DNA of 64,000 nucleotides, from contig NZ_WWEO01000045.1 in NCBI RefSeq assembly GCF_009928685.1, positions 186,001-250,000 of the forward strand, read 5' to 3'. This document shows positions 26,660 to 34,391 of the stretch, piece by piece. The notes under the pieces are model-generated. The model ran no database searches, had not been told where the DNA came from, and worked only from the letters and a program-made list of their open reading frames with translations. Position numbers and translations under genes: made by a program. Origin of the DNA: Mucilaginibacter agri. Lineage in GTDB: Bacteria; Bacteroidota; Bacteroidia; Sphingobacteriales; Sphingobacteriaceae. Numbering within the stretch: position 1 is the stretch's first letter; every line of letters starts with the position of its first letter.

Positions 26660-26953
26660 ATGGCCTTATACACTACCAGGATAGAAATACTTGGCTCAAA
26701 TGACCATGGCGCCTACCAAACGCTTAACGACGCTATGGAAGCCAATGGCTTTTTTTGTACCATTCAACTAACCTCAACAAGCCCTGTTTATAAATTACCT
26801 ACGGGCGAATACAATTGGATAGGAGAGATGAACGCCTCGTTTGTACTAGAGGCCGCCGTGAAGGCCGCCGCTCAGATTACCAACCAGGTACGTATATTAA
26901 TTACCAAGGTAGATAACATAAGGGAGTGGTATAACCTGGAAGAGGTAAAATAG
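26660..26953 (+). CDS. Small protein of unknown function (weakly GhoS/DUF2622-like)
   Basis: 97 residues, soluble, with a beta-alpha-beta-beta-alpha-beta pattern that suggests a ferredoxin-like fold: YTTRIEILGSND, then a helix YQTLNDAMEANGF, strand CTIQL, LPTGEYNWIG, a long helix, and RILITKVDNIREW. The 'ME.NGF..TI' and 'LPTGEY' pattern recalls DUF2622/GhoS-like small proteins, but I cannot confirm it. No toxin gene of the GhoT type is adjacent. About 250 gene-free bases lie upstream. Confidence 0.6.
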   Translation: MALYTTRIEILGSNDHGAYQTLNDAMEANGFFCTIQLTSTSPVYKLPTGEYNWIGEMNASFVLEAAVKAAAQITNQVRILITKVDNIREWYNLEEVK

Positions 26954-27068
26954 CAGTTATACAACCTATTATTAAATACTGTAGTGACGCACTTGCTGGC
27001 TTCTTTAACAGTGAAGATCGGCTGGATTAACTCGCCTTAATAATTAAATTTCCAACATCGGTAAACAG

Positions 27069-27107
27069 AAACAATATTTATTATTTTTGCCGCATACAAT
27101 ATTGTTT
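27069..27107 (+). promoter_or_regulatory. Inverted repeat around a -7-like element
   Basis: AAACAATATT (27069-27078) and AATATTGTTT (27098-27107) are perfect inverted arms, and TATTTTTG (27082-27089), a TAnnTTTG match, lies between them. This looks like a possible operator, upstream of the 27231 lipoprotein gene. Confidence 0.4.
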
Positions 27108-27230
27108 AAAACGACGTTTACAGGGAAGTTAATCCCTACAAAAAAAGGTTCAGCTAAAGTCAAATGTTAAAATGTGTGAAATCATACTTTTTAAACAATA
27201 AATGACTTTACTTTGAGCTAAATTTCACAG

Positions 27231-27794
27231 ATGAAAATAAAATATACTCTTTTACTTGTTTTTTGTGCGTTTCTGATCCAAAGCTGTAAGAAAGACGAAA
27301 TTACCTCGACCACAACTACTACAGCGCCTATTACTGCTTTTCAGGCTTATCTTAACGGTACTTTATGGGCTCCTGCAGATACTTTAGGTGCTACTATAAC
27401 TTATAATGCGGCTACTAAAACTAAAGTGTTAACCTGCAGTGGTACCAAATACCCACAACAAGTAAACCTTACAGTAACGCAAAGCAACGCAACAAGCGGA
27501 AGCAGTTTCCCTATAGGTACTTACACTACCAATGCTACTTTTGATTACCGCACACAACAGAAAACATCTGGTGGTTATCTATATGTACCGTTTGGTACTG
27601 CTAAAGATGGTTCACAGTCTATCGCCGTTACGGCTATCGATACTGTTAAGAAAACGATAACAGGTACATTCAACTTTATTTCTACCAACACAGTTTATGA
27701 CAGTAACGGTAACTTCGTATCTATCAGCGTTGCGCAAATTGCAACCGGACAGATAACCACGCTGCCTTATACCTACAAAACGGTAGCTAACTAA
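27231..27794 (+). CDS. DUF6252-like lipoprotein
   Basis: 187 residues. The signal ends at the lipobox LIQSC with Cys near residue 19, followed by KKDE and a Thr-rich spacer (TSTTTTTAP). The mature part begins ITAFQAYLNGTLWAPAD, the 'F.A..NG..W.A' opening typical of DUF6252, and continues as alternating beta strands rich in Thr and Tyr to FNFIS. The function is unknown; it probably sits on the outer membrane. It is convergent with the Kai operon and closed by a hairpin terminator. Confidence 0.82.
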   Translation: MKIKYTLLLVFCAFLIQSCKKDEITSTTTTTAPITAFQAYLNGTLWAPADTLGATITYNAATKTKVLTCSGTKYPQQVNLTVTQSNATSGSSFPIGTYTTNATFDYRTQQKTSGGYLYVPFGTAKDGSQSIAVTAIDTVKKTITGTFNFISTNTVYDSNGNFVSISVAQIATGQITTLPYTYKTVAN

Positions 27795-27818
27795 CACAAA
27801 AGATTATACTTATTGTAC

Positions 27819-27855
27819 AAAAGGCCGGACTAATTTTATATTAGTTCGGCCTTTT
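27819..27855. terminator. Bidirectional terminator between the lipoprotein and Kai operon
   Basis: AAAAGGCCGGACTAA pairs with TTAGTTCGGCCTTTT, one wobble, around a 7-base loop; A run on one side, T run on the other. Confidence 0.85.
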
Positions 27856-27900
27856 CTGTTAATGAAACCGTTGATTTATGGTTTATAAGATATTCTTAAA

Positions 27901-29640
27901 TTAATGGGGAAGCGTAAACCAAAATGTACTTCCCTTGCCTAATTCGCTATTTACGCCAATTTGCCCGCCATGGCGTTTAATAATCTCGGCACTAATGTAC
28001 AATCCAAGCCCCAACCCCGAAAACTGGGCGCCGCTATGGTCAGCACGGTAATAACGGTCAAATAGGTGAGGAATCTTTTCTGGTAATATCCCCGGACCAT
28101 TATCCTTGACTTCTATTTTTATACTGTTTGTCATTCGCTCTGCGGTAATTAATATATCCCGGGAATCTGGAGCATATTTTACAGCATTGTTTAAAAAGTT
28201 AACTACTACCTGGTCAACCCTTTGTTCATCAGCATAAACAGTCACGTTAAAGTCGCCATTTAACTGTATTTGGTGCGTACCAACGGCAAGCAAGTGATGG
28301 CAGCTATTATCAATCATATCTGCCAATACAAATTGCTTCTTGCGCAACTCAAGTTGGCCATGAGTAATTCTGTTAACGTTCAACAGATCGTTGATCAGAT
28401 TATTAAGCTTTTCTAAACTTCTGCCCGATTGCTCTATCAGCCTGGTTAACATTACCGGCGATGGGTTGTCTTTCATCCGGTCTAATAATTGTATCGAGGC
28501 CTTGAGGCTGGTAACCGGTGTTTTTAACTCGTGGCTGGCAATACTAATGAAATCATCTTTTTGCTGCATAGCCTTTCTGCGGGCAGTTACATCTGTAAAC
28601 GTAACAACACCGCCGGTTAATTGATCATTCTGATCTACTAGCGGTGAGGCGTTAATAGATATATAAACAGGTTCGTTATGATGAGGTTGCTGTATAGCAA
28701 TTTCCTGATCATAAACCGCTTGTTGATTAGCCAGCATAATAACAATCGGATGTTCTTCCTTAGGCAGTACAGAGCCATCAATGCGCAAGGTTTGCCAGTT
28801 GGGCGCATCAAATACCTGCAACTTGTTTTGGCTTTCCTTAAGGCTAAACATTGTTTGCGCCATTGGATTGGCATATATCAAATGGCCATTAAGGTCTATA
28901 ATGCCTACACCTTCGGCCATCGTATCTAATACCCGTTGTAAGCGTTGCTGGTTTTCGCGCAGGCTCTCTTCGATTTTCGTTTTTTCGCGAATAGTGATTT
29001 CAAGTTCGCTTGTTCGTTCTTTAACTGTGCGTTCGAGATTTGCATTAAGGTGCTGGGCAATTTTTTGGGCTTCTTCTAGCTCAGCATTTTTTTGCTCCAA
29101 CAAGTTTTGAGTTTCCTTTTGCTCAGTGAGGTCGGTTATAATCACGCTTAACGACAACCCTTCATCCAGATCGAGGGTGGTTAAAGAGAGTAGTACGGAT
29201 ACTTTTTTATTCTGATCTGTTAATAAACTCAACTCACCCTTAGTACTTTGGCTCCAGGCTTTTTTTATTAGCAATTGGCAATCTTCCTTACACTCTTCGG
29301 TAACAAATCTAAAAAAGGATTTTCCGGTTATCCGCTCCAATGGTAATCCAATTAGTGCTGCAAATTGCGAATTGCTATATAATATAAGACCGTCTGGGTT
29401 TACAGTCACAGCCCCCTCAGTCATCTGTTCAATAAAGATTCGGTAGGTTTGGTCGGCACTTTTAAGTGTATATAGCTGGTGCCCGTCGCCGTCGTTTACA
29501 ATAAGTGCATCAACCTCGCCGGTGCGTATGGCCTCAATGGTATCTGTTGCCTCTTCTAAGCGGAAGCGTGTTTCCTCCATCTCCTGCTGTAAAACTTTCA
29601 GCTCGGTTAAAAGGTCATCATATGTTTTTATGCTTTCCAA
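27901..29640 (-). CDS. Soluble PAS-PAS histidine kinase of the Kai operon
   Basis: 579 residues without membrane segments, so a cytosolic sensor. Order: N-terminal coiled coil (about 5-40) with IRTGEVDALIVNDGDGHQLY, PAS 1 (about 62-175), coiled coil (180-235), PAS 2 (about 232-355), HisKA with H370 in SIASHELKTP, and HATPase (about 460-579) with NNAVKYAP (N box), DNGPGI (G1) and GLGLGLYI (G2). The kinase should autophosphorylate on H370 and pass phosphate to an unlinked regulator, since no receiver domain is fused. It lies 14 bases after the second kaiB gene, so the Kai proteins and kinase are made together. Input from KaiB or KaiC is inferred from this linkage. Confidence 0.93.
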   Translation of the reverse strand: MESIKTYDDLLTELKVLQQEMEETRFRLEEATDTIEAIRTGEVDALIVNDGDGHQLYTLKSADQTYRIFIEQMTEGAVTVNPDGLILYSNSQFAALIGLPLERITGKSFFRFVTEECKEDCQLLIKKAWSQSTKGELSLLTDQNKKVSVLLSLTTLDLDEGLSLSVIITDLTEQKETQNLLEQKNAELEEAQKIAQHLNANLERTVKERTSELEITIREKTKIEESLRENQQRLQRVLDTMAEGVGIIDLNGHLIYANPMAQTMFSLKESQNKLQVFDAPNWQTLRIDGSVLPKEEHPIVIMLANQQAVYDQEIAIQQPHHNEPVYISINASPLVDQNDQLTGGVVTFTDVTARRKAMQQKDDFISIASHELKTPVTSLKASIQLLDRMKDNPSPVMLTRLIEQSGRSLEKLNNLINDLLNVNRITHGQLELRKKQFVLADMIDNSCHHLLAVGTHQIQLNGDFNVTVYADEQRVDQVVVNFLNNAVKYAPDSRDILITAERMTNSIKIEVKDNGPGILPEKIPHLFDRYYRADHSGAQFSGLGLGLYISAEIIKRHGGQIGVNSELGKGSTFWFTLPH

Positions 29641-29654
29641 AATCTCAAAAAGGT

Positions 29655-29966
29655 TTATAACAAGCCAAGGCCCCGAAGCACCTTGTCTGTATCAGACATA
29701 TCACCAACCAGCTTGCGTAAAGGTGTTGGTTCTTTTTTAATTAGCACGGGTACAGCAGTAACATCTTCACTTTTTACCAGCAGCGGCTGCTGATAGGCAT
29801 CTATGATCTCTAACTCGTACCGGTCTTTTAAATGCTGTTCTAAAATATTTTGCAGGTTGTTAATGGCGCGCACTGATGCTGGCGAAGCACCGGTTACAAA
29901 CAAACGGAGTTTGTAAATCATTTCTTCGCTTTCGCCCCAATCAGTACTATCACCGTCGGTTACCAT
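29655..29966 (-). CDS. KaiB-like protein, divergent second copy
   Basis: 103 residues. After a short acidic N-terminus (TDGDSTDWGESEEM) comes the thioredoxin-like KaiB fold: YKLRLFVTG, helix SVRAINNLQNILEQHL, ELEIIDAYQQP, then VPVLIKKEPTPLRKLVGDMSD and a terminal KVLRGLG. It keeps the KaiB outline but differs from the upstream kaiB in the AYQQPLLVKSEDVT segment, where canonical KaiB has the VLKNPQLAEEDKI-type turn. It starts 18 bases after the first kaiB stop. It may bind a different partner, possibly the kinase; this is inference. Confidence 0.9.
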   Translation of the reverse strand: MVTDGDSTDWGESEEMIYKLRLFVTGASPASVRAINNLQNILEQHLKDRYELEIIDAYQQPLLVKSEDVTAVPVLIKKEPTPLRKLVGDMSDTDKVLRGLGLL

Positions 29967-29984
29967 AGTTGCTGTATAATCATA

Positions 29985-30269
29985 TTAAAGTTGTTTTGTG
30001 CGGATATCTAAGCCCACTAGTACCTTTTCTTCATTAGATAAGTCGCCTATTATTTTGCGTACCGGTTCTGGTACTTTTTTTACTAACGTTGGTATGGCCA
30101 ATATTTGATCACCTTCGGCAAGTTGCGGATGTACAAGCAAGTCAATTACTTCTATGCTGTATTGCCCTTTCAAATGTTCTTCACAATATTTTTTGAGGTT
30201 ATTTAATGCAGCAACAGATTTAGTTGTTTTGCCTGCCACATATAGCCTTAATTCATATGCTTTACTCAC
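29985..30269 (-). CDS. kaiB: KaiB, canonical-like copy
   Basis: 94 residues, very close in pattern to cyanobacterial KaiB: YELRLYVAGKTTKS, helix AALNNLKKYCEEHLKGQY, VIDLLVHPQLAEGDQILAIPTL, VRKIIGDLS, KVLVGLD. KaiB binds KaiC during the phosphorylation cycle and, in cyanobacteria, switches fold. The start is GTG (30269), which overlaps the kaiC stop by one base (TAGTG), so translation is coupled to kaiC. It lacks the acidic C-terminal tail of the cyanobacterial protein. Confidence 0.94.
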   Translation of the reverse strand: MSKAYELRLYVAGKTTKSVAALNNLKKYCEEHLKGQYSIEVIDLLVHPQLAEGDQILAIPTLVKKVPEPVRKIIGDLSNEEKVLVGLDIRTKQL

Positions 30270-32032
30270 TATTTCTTCTTTTTAGTCTTTTTAATTTCGT
30301 CCTCCGAGTCGGCGTCGCTAATGTTTTTTCCTCTTAGTGTGGTCAACTTCTGCCGATTCTGTTCCAACACTTCTTTTTTGATGGCGTTTTCGACATAAGC
30401 TTTGTTAAGTTCCTCTTCGGTTGACTCAAACTCAGATCTGAGGCTTTCTATTTTAGATTCAAGCACCTTACGCTTACGCAATAGTTCGCGGTCTTTAACG
30501 CCTACAGCATGTGTTTGCAGTACTTGCCCTGTTTCTTCAAGTAGCATTTGTGCTTCGCGAGCCGAACCGGTAAGTATGCCATCGGGGCCTAAGTAAACAT
30601 CAATAAGATCTAAGCCATTATCTGAGATTACAAATTCGCGCACCTGGTTAGAGTGTTTCATGCCGCGCGACTTCATAATATATAAACCACGGTTTCGCTC
30701 GCCATTCATTTCAATGTCCCTGATCATCAGCCAGGCATCTACTAAGGACGAAACTCCTTCATCTGTTTGCTCGTTAACCACCGTGTTTAAAGACAAAGCC
30801 GTAAACATTACGGTAATCTGTTCTTCCTGCAAGAAATCTATTAACCTAACCAACATCGATTTTACATCGCTTACAGAACCTACAGTAATAAGGTTGGTAA
30901 TAGGATCCAACACTACCACTTGTGGTTTAAATCTTCTAATGGCTTTATGAATGGCAACCAGATGCATCTCTAGGCCATAAAGGGTAGGGCGCGAAGCATA
31001 AAATTGCAACAAGCCACTGTCAACATGTTGTTGCAAATCCATACCAATAGACCGCATGTTACGTATAATCTGCGCCGGAGATTCTTCAAACGCAAAAAAC
31101 ATACACTTTTCGCCACGGTTGCAAGCTTCATTACAGAAGCTGGCTGCCACACTGGTTTTGCCCGTGCCAGCCGTGCCCGAAACTAAAATACTGCTACCAC
31201 GATAGAAACCGCCTTTGCTTAACATTTTATCGAGAGCGGGTATTCCAGACGAAAAACGGTCTGACGATACCGCCTTGTTTAGTTTTAACGATGTTACTGG
31301 TAACACCGAGATTCCGTCTTCATCAATTAAAAAAGGATATTCATTAGTGCCATGCAAAGTACCACGGTACTTAACGATACGTAATCTTCGGGTAGATATT
31401 TGATTAATGATGCGGTGATCTAACAAGATCACGCAATCCGATACGTACTCTTCCAGCCCCTGACGGGTAAGGGTTTTTTCTCCCCGTTCGCCGGTGATAA
31501 TAGCGGTTACACCTTTATCTTTAAGAAACTGAAATAGCCTGCGCAGTTCTGCACGTAATATGGCTTGGTTGGTGAGGCCAGAAAAGAGATTTTCGATGGT
31601 ATCAAGCACCACTCGTTTCGCGCCAATGCTGTCAATAGCGTAATTGAGACGGATAAAAAGGCCTTCGAGGTCGTATTCCCCCGTTTCTTCTATCTCGCTA
31701 CGATCAATGTGTATGTAATCGATCTTGATTTTTTTCTGATCCTGAAGTTTTTGCAGATCGAAACCCAGTGAGGCAACGTTGGTTGCCAGTTCATCCGCTT
31801 TCTCTTCAAAGGCAATAAAAACACCGGGTTCGTTATATTCTTGTGCGCCCCTAACAATAAATTCAAGGGATAATAAAGTTTTACCGCAACCTGCACTGCC
31901 ACAAACCAATGTTGGTCTGCCAGTAGGGAGGCCTCCTACAGTAATTTCGTCTAATCCGATAATACCGGTAGGGGTTTTGGGCAATTCGTGCGAGAGTTGT
32001 TTTGAAGTTGAGGACGCTTTCTTTGATGGCAT
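30269..32032 (-). CDS. kaiC: KaiC-family double ATPase
   Basis: 587 residues from ATG 32032; the TTG two codons upstream is less likely. Two RecA-like domains. CI: Walker A GSAGCGKT at 45-52 and the catalytic pair E76-E77. CII: Walker A GTAGTGKT at 286-293 and E316-E317. The CII phosphosite region reads EGVSSLVDAWL, so the S431/T432 pair of cyanobacterial KaiC is replaced by S428-S429. Both domains look active. The cyanobacterial A-loop is absent; instead residues about 505-567 form a coiled coil ending in KKTKKKK. No kaiA is present. KaiC ATPases form hexamers that cycle through phosphorylation and bind KaiB. First gene of the operon. Confidence 0.94.
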   Translation of the reverse strand: MPSKKASSTSKQLSHELPKTPTGIIGLDEITVGGLPTGRPTLVCGSAGCGKTLLSLEFIVRGAQEYNEPGVFIAFEEKADELATNVASLGFDLQKLQDQKKIKIDYIHIDRSEIEETGEYDLEGLFIRLNYAIDSIGAKRVVLDTIENLFSGLTNQAILRAELRRLFQFLKDKGVTAIITGERGEKTLTRQGLEEYVSDCVILLDHRIINQISTRRLRIVKYRGTLHGTNEYPFLIDEDGISVLPVTSLKLNKAVSSDRFSSGIPALDKMLSKGGFYRGSSILVSGTAGTGKTSVAASFCNEACNRGEKCMFFAFEESPAQIIRNMRSIGMDLQQHVDSGLLQFYASRPTLYGLEMHLVAIHKAIRRFKPQVVVLDPITNLITVGSVSDVKSMLVRLIDFLQEEQITVMFTALSLNTVVNEQTDEGVSSLVDAWLMIRDIEMNGERNRGLYIMKSRGMKHSNQVREFVISDNGLDLIDVYLGPDGILTGSAREAQMLLEETGQVLQTHAVGVKDRELLRKRKVLESKIESLRSEFESTEEELNKAYVENAIKKEVLEQNRQKLTTLRGKNISDADSEDEIKKTKKKK

Positions 32033-32271
32033 AATCAATAGGTGGAAACCACTAAATTATAAAAATATTCTATTACTAATTAATTATGTGTCGATTTAGG
32101 ATACAGGCGGTTTAGCGGTATTTTATAATCTAGAACTACTATGTTACGAAAGTGTTTTATATAAGGCTTAATATGTCCTTACTATTTGGCCGAATCATCT
32201 ACTTATTACATTCCGCTGATTCGTTTGTTGCTTCCACAATATAAATTTGGATTATACAATTTACCACTATA

Positions 32272-33261
32272 ATGAAATACAGAAATTTTGGAAACGGCGA
32301 GAAGCTATCGGCTATCGGCTTAGGCTGTATGAGTATGTCACATGCCTACGGCGTGCCCGATGATAAAGAATCTATAGCCACATTAAATTATGCGCTCGAC
32401 CTGGGCGTTAACTTTTGGGATACGGCCGACGTTTATGGCAGCGGTGCCAATGAAGAACTAATCTCTAATGTATTAGTACCTAATCGCGACAAGATATTTA
32501 TTGCCACCAAATTTGGCTTTACGCAGCGCGAAGGCAGCAATGGCAGAGATATGGTTTTTGATGGCTCGCCGGCTTATATGAAAAAGGCAATCGAAGCCAG
32601 TTTAAAACGTTTGAAGATAGATGTAATTGACCTTTACTATGCCCACCGCATTGATCCGAATGTGCCGGTAGAAGAAATGGTAGGGGCAATGGGTGAGCTG
32701 GTTAAGGAAGGCAAAGTACGTTATTTAGGTTTGTCTGAGGCCTCTGCAAATTCAATTCGTAAGGCACATGCCACACACCCAATCAGTGCGGTACAAAGTG
32801 AATATTCTTTATTGACCCGTGATGTTGAACAAAGTGTGTTGCCGGCGTGTAAAGAGCTAGGTATTGCCTTTGTGCCGTTCAGTCCTTTGGCGCGTGGCCT
32901 GATGACTAATACCCTTAATTTAAGCACCCTGCCTGATAATGATTTCCGCAAGAAACTGCCGCGTTATCAGGAAGAATACCAGGATAATAATCAAAAGCTG
33001 GCGCAAGCCTTTGCCCATCTGGCCGAAGAGATAGATTGCAGCCCGGCCCAATTGGCTTTAGCCTGGATACTTAAACAAGGCGACAACATTATCCCGATAC
33101 CTGGTACCAAGAAACGTAATAAATTGGCCGACAATGCGGGTGCTCCGGATGTTGAACTAACATCAGAAAACTTGAACCAGATAGAACAGTTGTTAGCTAA
33201 ATATCCCAATACCGGTGCAAGGTATGACGAGTCGGCCCAAAAAATGGTAGATAGGAGCTGA
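32272..33261 (+). CDS. Aldo/keto reductase
   Basis: 329 residues, the usual length of the AKR family. The catalytic tetrad is visible: D50 and Y55 in WDTADVYG, K80 in ATKFG, and H125 in YYAHRID. The phosphate-binding end GTKKRNKLADNAG lies near residue 280, as in NADPH-using members of the YhdN/AKR13 type. It should reduce aldehydes or ketones with NADPH in the cytoplasm; substrate unknown. It faces away from the Kai operon and precedes an AraC regulator and two SDRs, so it may be part of a redox locus. Confidence 0.94.
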   Translation: MKYRNFGNGEKLSAIGLGCMSMSHAYGVPDDKESIATLNYALDLGVNFWDTADVYGSGANEELISNVLVPNRDKIFIATKFGFTQREGSNGRDMVFDGSPAYMKKAIEASLKRLKIDVIDLYYAHRIDPNVPVEEMVGAMGELVKEGKVRYLGLSEASANSIRKAHATHPISAVQSEYSLLTRDVEQSVLPACKELGIAFVPFSPLARGLMTNTLNLSTLPDNDFRKKLPRYQEEYQDNNQKLAQAFAHLAEEIDCSPAQLALAWILKQGDNIIPIPGTKKRNKLADNAGAPDVELTSENLNQIEQLLAKYPNTGARYDESAQKMVDRS

Positions 33262-33368
33262 TCGTTGCTTTTCGACATTTAATGCGTATTTAATAGCATC
33301 TAATAACACCAAAATGGTTTGTTTTCATATAGAGAGCAGGCCATTTTGGGTTTTGATAAAAACTGTTG

Positions 33369-33400
33369 TTGTTTGTTTAAGTTTGAATTGTGTAACTTTG
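33369..33400 (+). promoter_or_regulatory. Promoter of the AraC-type gene
   Basis: TTG at 33369-33371, 21 bases of spacer, and TAACTTTG at 33393-33400. The start codon at 33404 is only 3 bases beyond, so the mRNA may have little or no leader. Confidence 0.5.
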
Positions 33401-33403
33401 GAT

Positions 33404-34309
33404 ATGACAGTAGAAACAATCGAAGATTTTTATAAAGGTAAGTTTAACTGGATGCCCGAGAATCTTCAAAAAGATATGGGCCATTTTAATGTTTTTAAAA
33501 TGGAAGATTGTATTGGCCCCAATGCAAAGAATAGTTCAATTAGTTACAACCGACGTAACTATTATAAAATAAGCATGATGCGAGGTAGCAGCACCTGCCA
33601 TTATGCAGATAAAAGCATCGATGTATCGGGGTGTACGCTAATGTTTTTTAACTCCAAGGTACCCTATGCCTGGGATAATCTAACAGAAGACAGAACAGGC
33701 TACTTCTGCATTTTTACGGAAGAGTTTTTTACTGATAAAATGCGTGGTGGATTGAACGAATTGCCTATTTATCAATTTGGTGGCAATCCATTTTATAAGT
33801 TAAATACGGAGCAGGAAGAATATGTGTGCAGCGTGTTTGAAAAAATGCTTACCGAAATCGGGTCAGATTATATATATAAATACGATTTGCTGCGAAACTA
33901 TGTGACGGATATTATTCACTATGCTCTAAAAACACAGCCTGGTGAAACCTCGTACAGATATACAGATGCAAAATCGCGCATTACAGCTGTATTTACCGAA
34001 TTGCTGGAGCGCCAATTTCCAATAGAAACTCCCAATCAGCGTTTTTCTATGCGATCTGCCAATGATTTTGCAAACCAATTAGCCGTGCATGTTAATCATC
34101 TTAATCGTGCTATTCGCGAAACTACAGGCCAAACTACTACAGACCGTATTGCCGAACGATTGCTTAGCGAAGCTAAGTCTTTATTAAGGCACACCGACTG
34201 GAATATCTCTGAGATTGCTTACTCACTTGGCTTTGAAGAGCCCACCCATTTCAACAACTTCTTTAAAAAGAAAACCGCACTGACGCCGTCTTCTTTTAGA
34301 AATGTTTGA
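33404..34309 (+). CDS. AraC-family transcriptional regulator
   Basis: 301 residues from ATG 33404 (MTVETIEDFYKGKFNWMPENL); the longer upstream frame has no conserved text. The N-terminal part is a cupin-like sensing domain with SYNRRNYYKISMMRG and VPYAWDNL. The C-terminal ~100 residues carry two helix-turn-helices: the recognisable end has LLRHTDWNISEIAYSLGFEEPTHF then FKKKTALTPSSFR. It lies between the AKR gene and two SDR genes on the same strand, which are likely targets. The ligand is unknown. Confidence 0.92.
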   Translation: MTVETIEDFYKGKFNWMPENLQKDMGHFNVFKMEDCIGPNAKNSSISYNRRNYYKISMMRGSSTCHYADKSIDVSGCTLMFFNSKVPYAWDNLTEDRTGYFCIFTEEFFTDKMRGGLNELPIYQFGGNPFYKLNTEQEEYVCSVFEKMLTEIGSDYIYKYDLLRNYVTDIIHYALKTQPGETSYRYTDAKSRITAVFTELLERQFPIETPNQRFSMRSANDFANQLAVHVNHLNRAIRETTGQTTTDRIAERLLSEAKSLLRHTDWNISEIAYSLGFEEPTHFNNFFKKKTALTPSSFRNV

Positions 34310-34391
34310 ATTTTGTAATGATCTGTTTGCTTGGCGTAAGCGGTAATCTATAGCCTTGCCCTACCTTTGTTCTATCATGAAAAACAAGGAT

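Noticed and set aside
27901..32032. A full cyanobacterial-type circadian clock
   Set aside because: No kaiA, sasA or rpaA was seen, so only a Kai-like module can be claimed.
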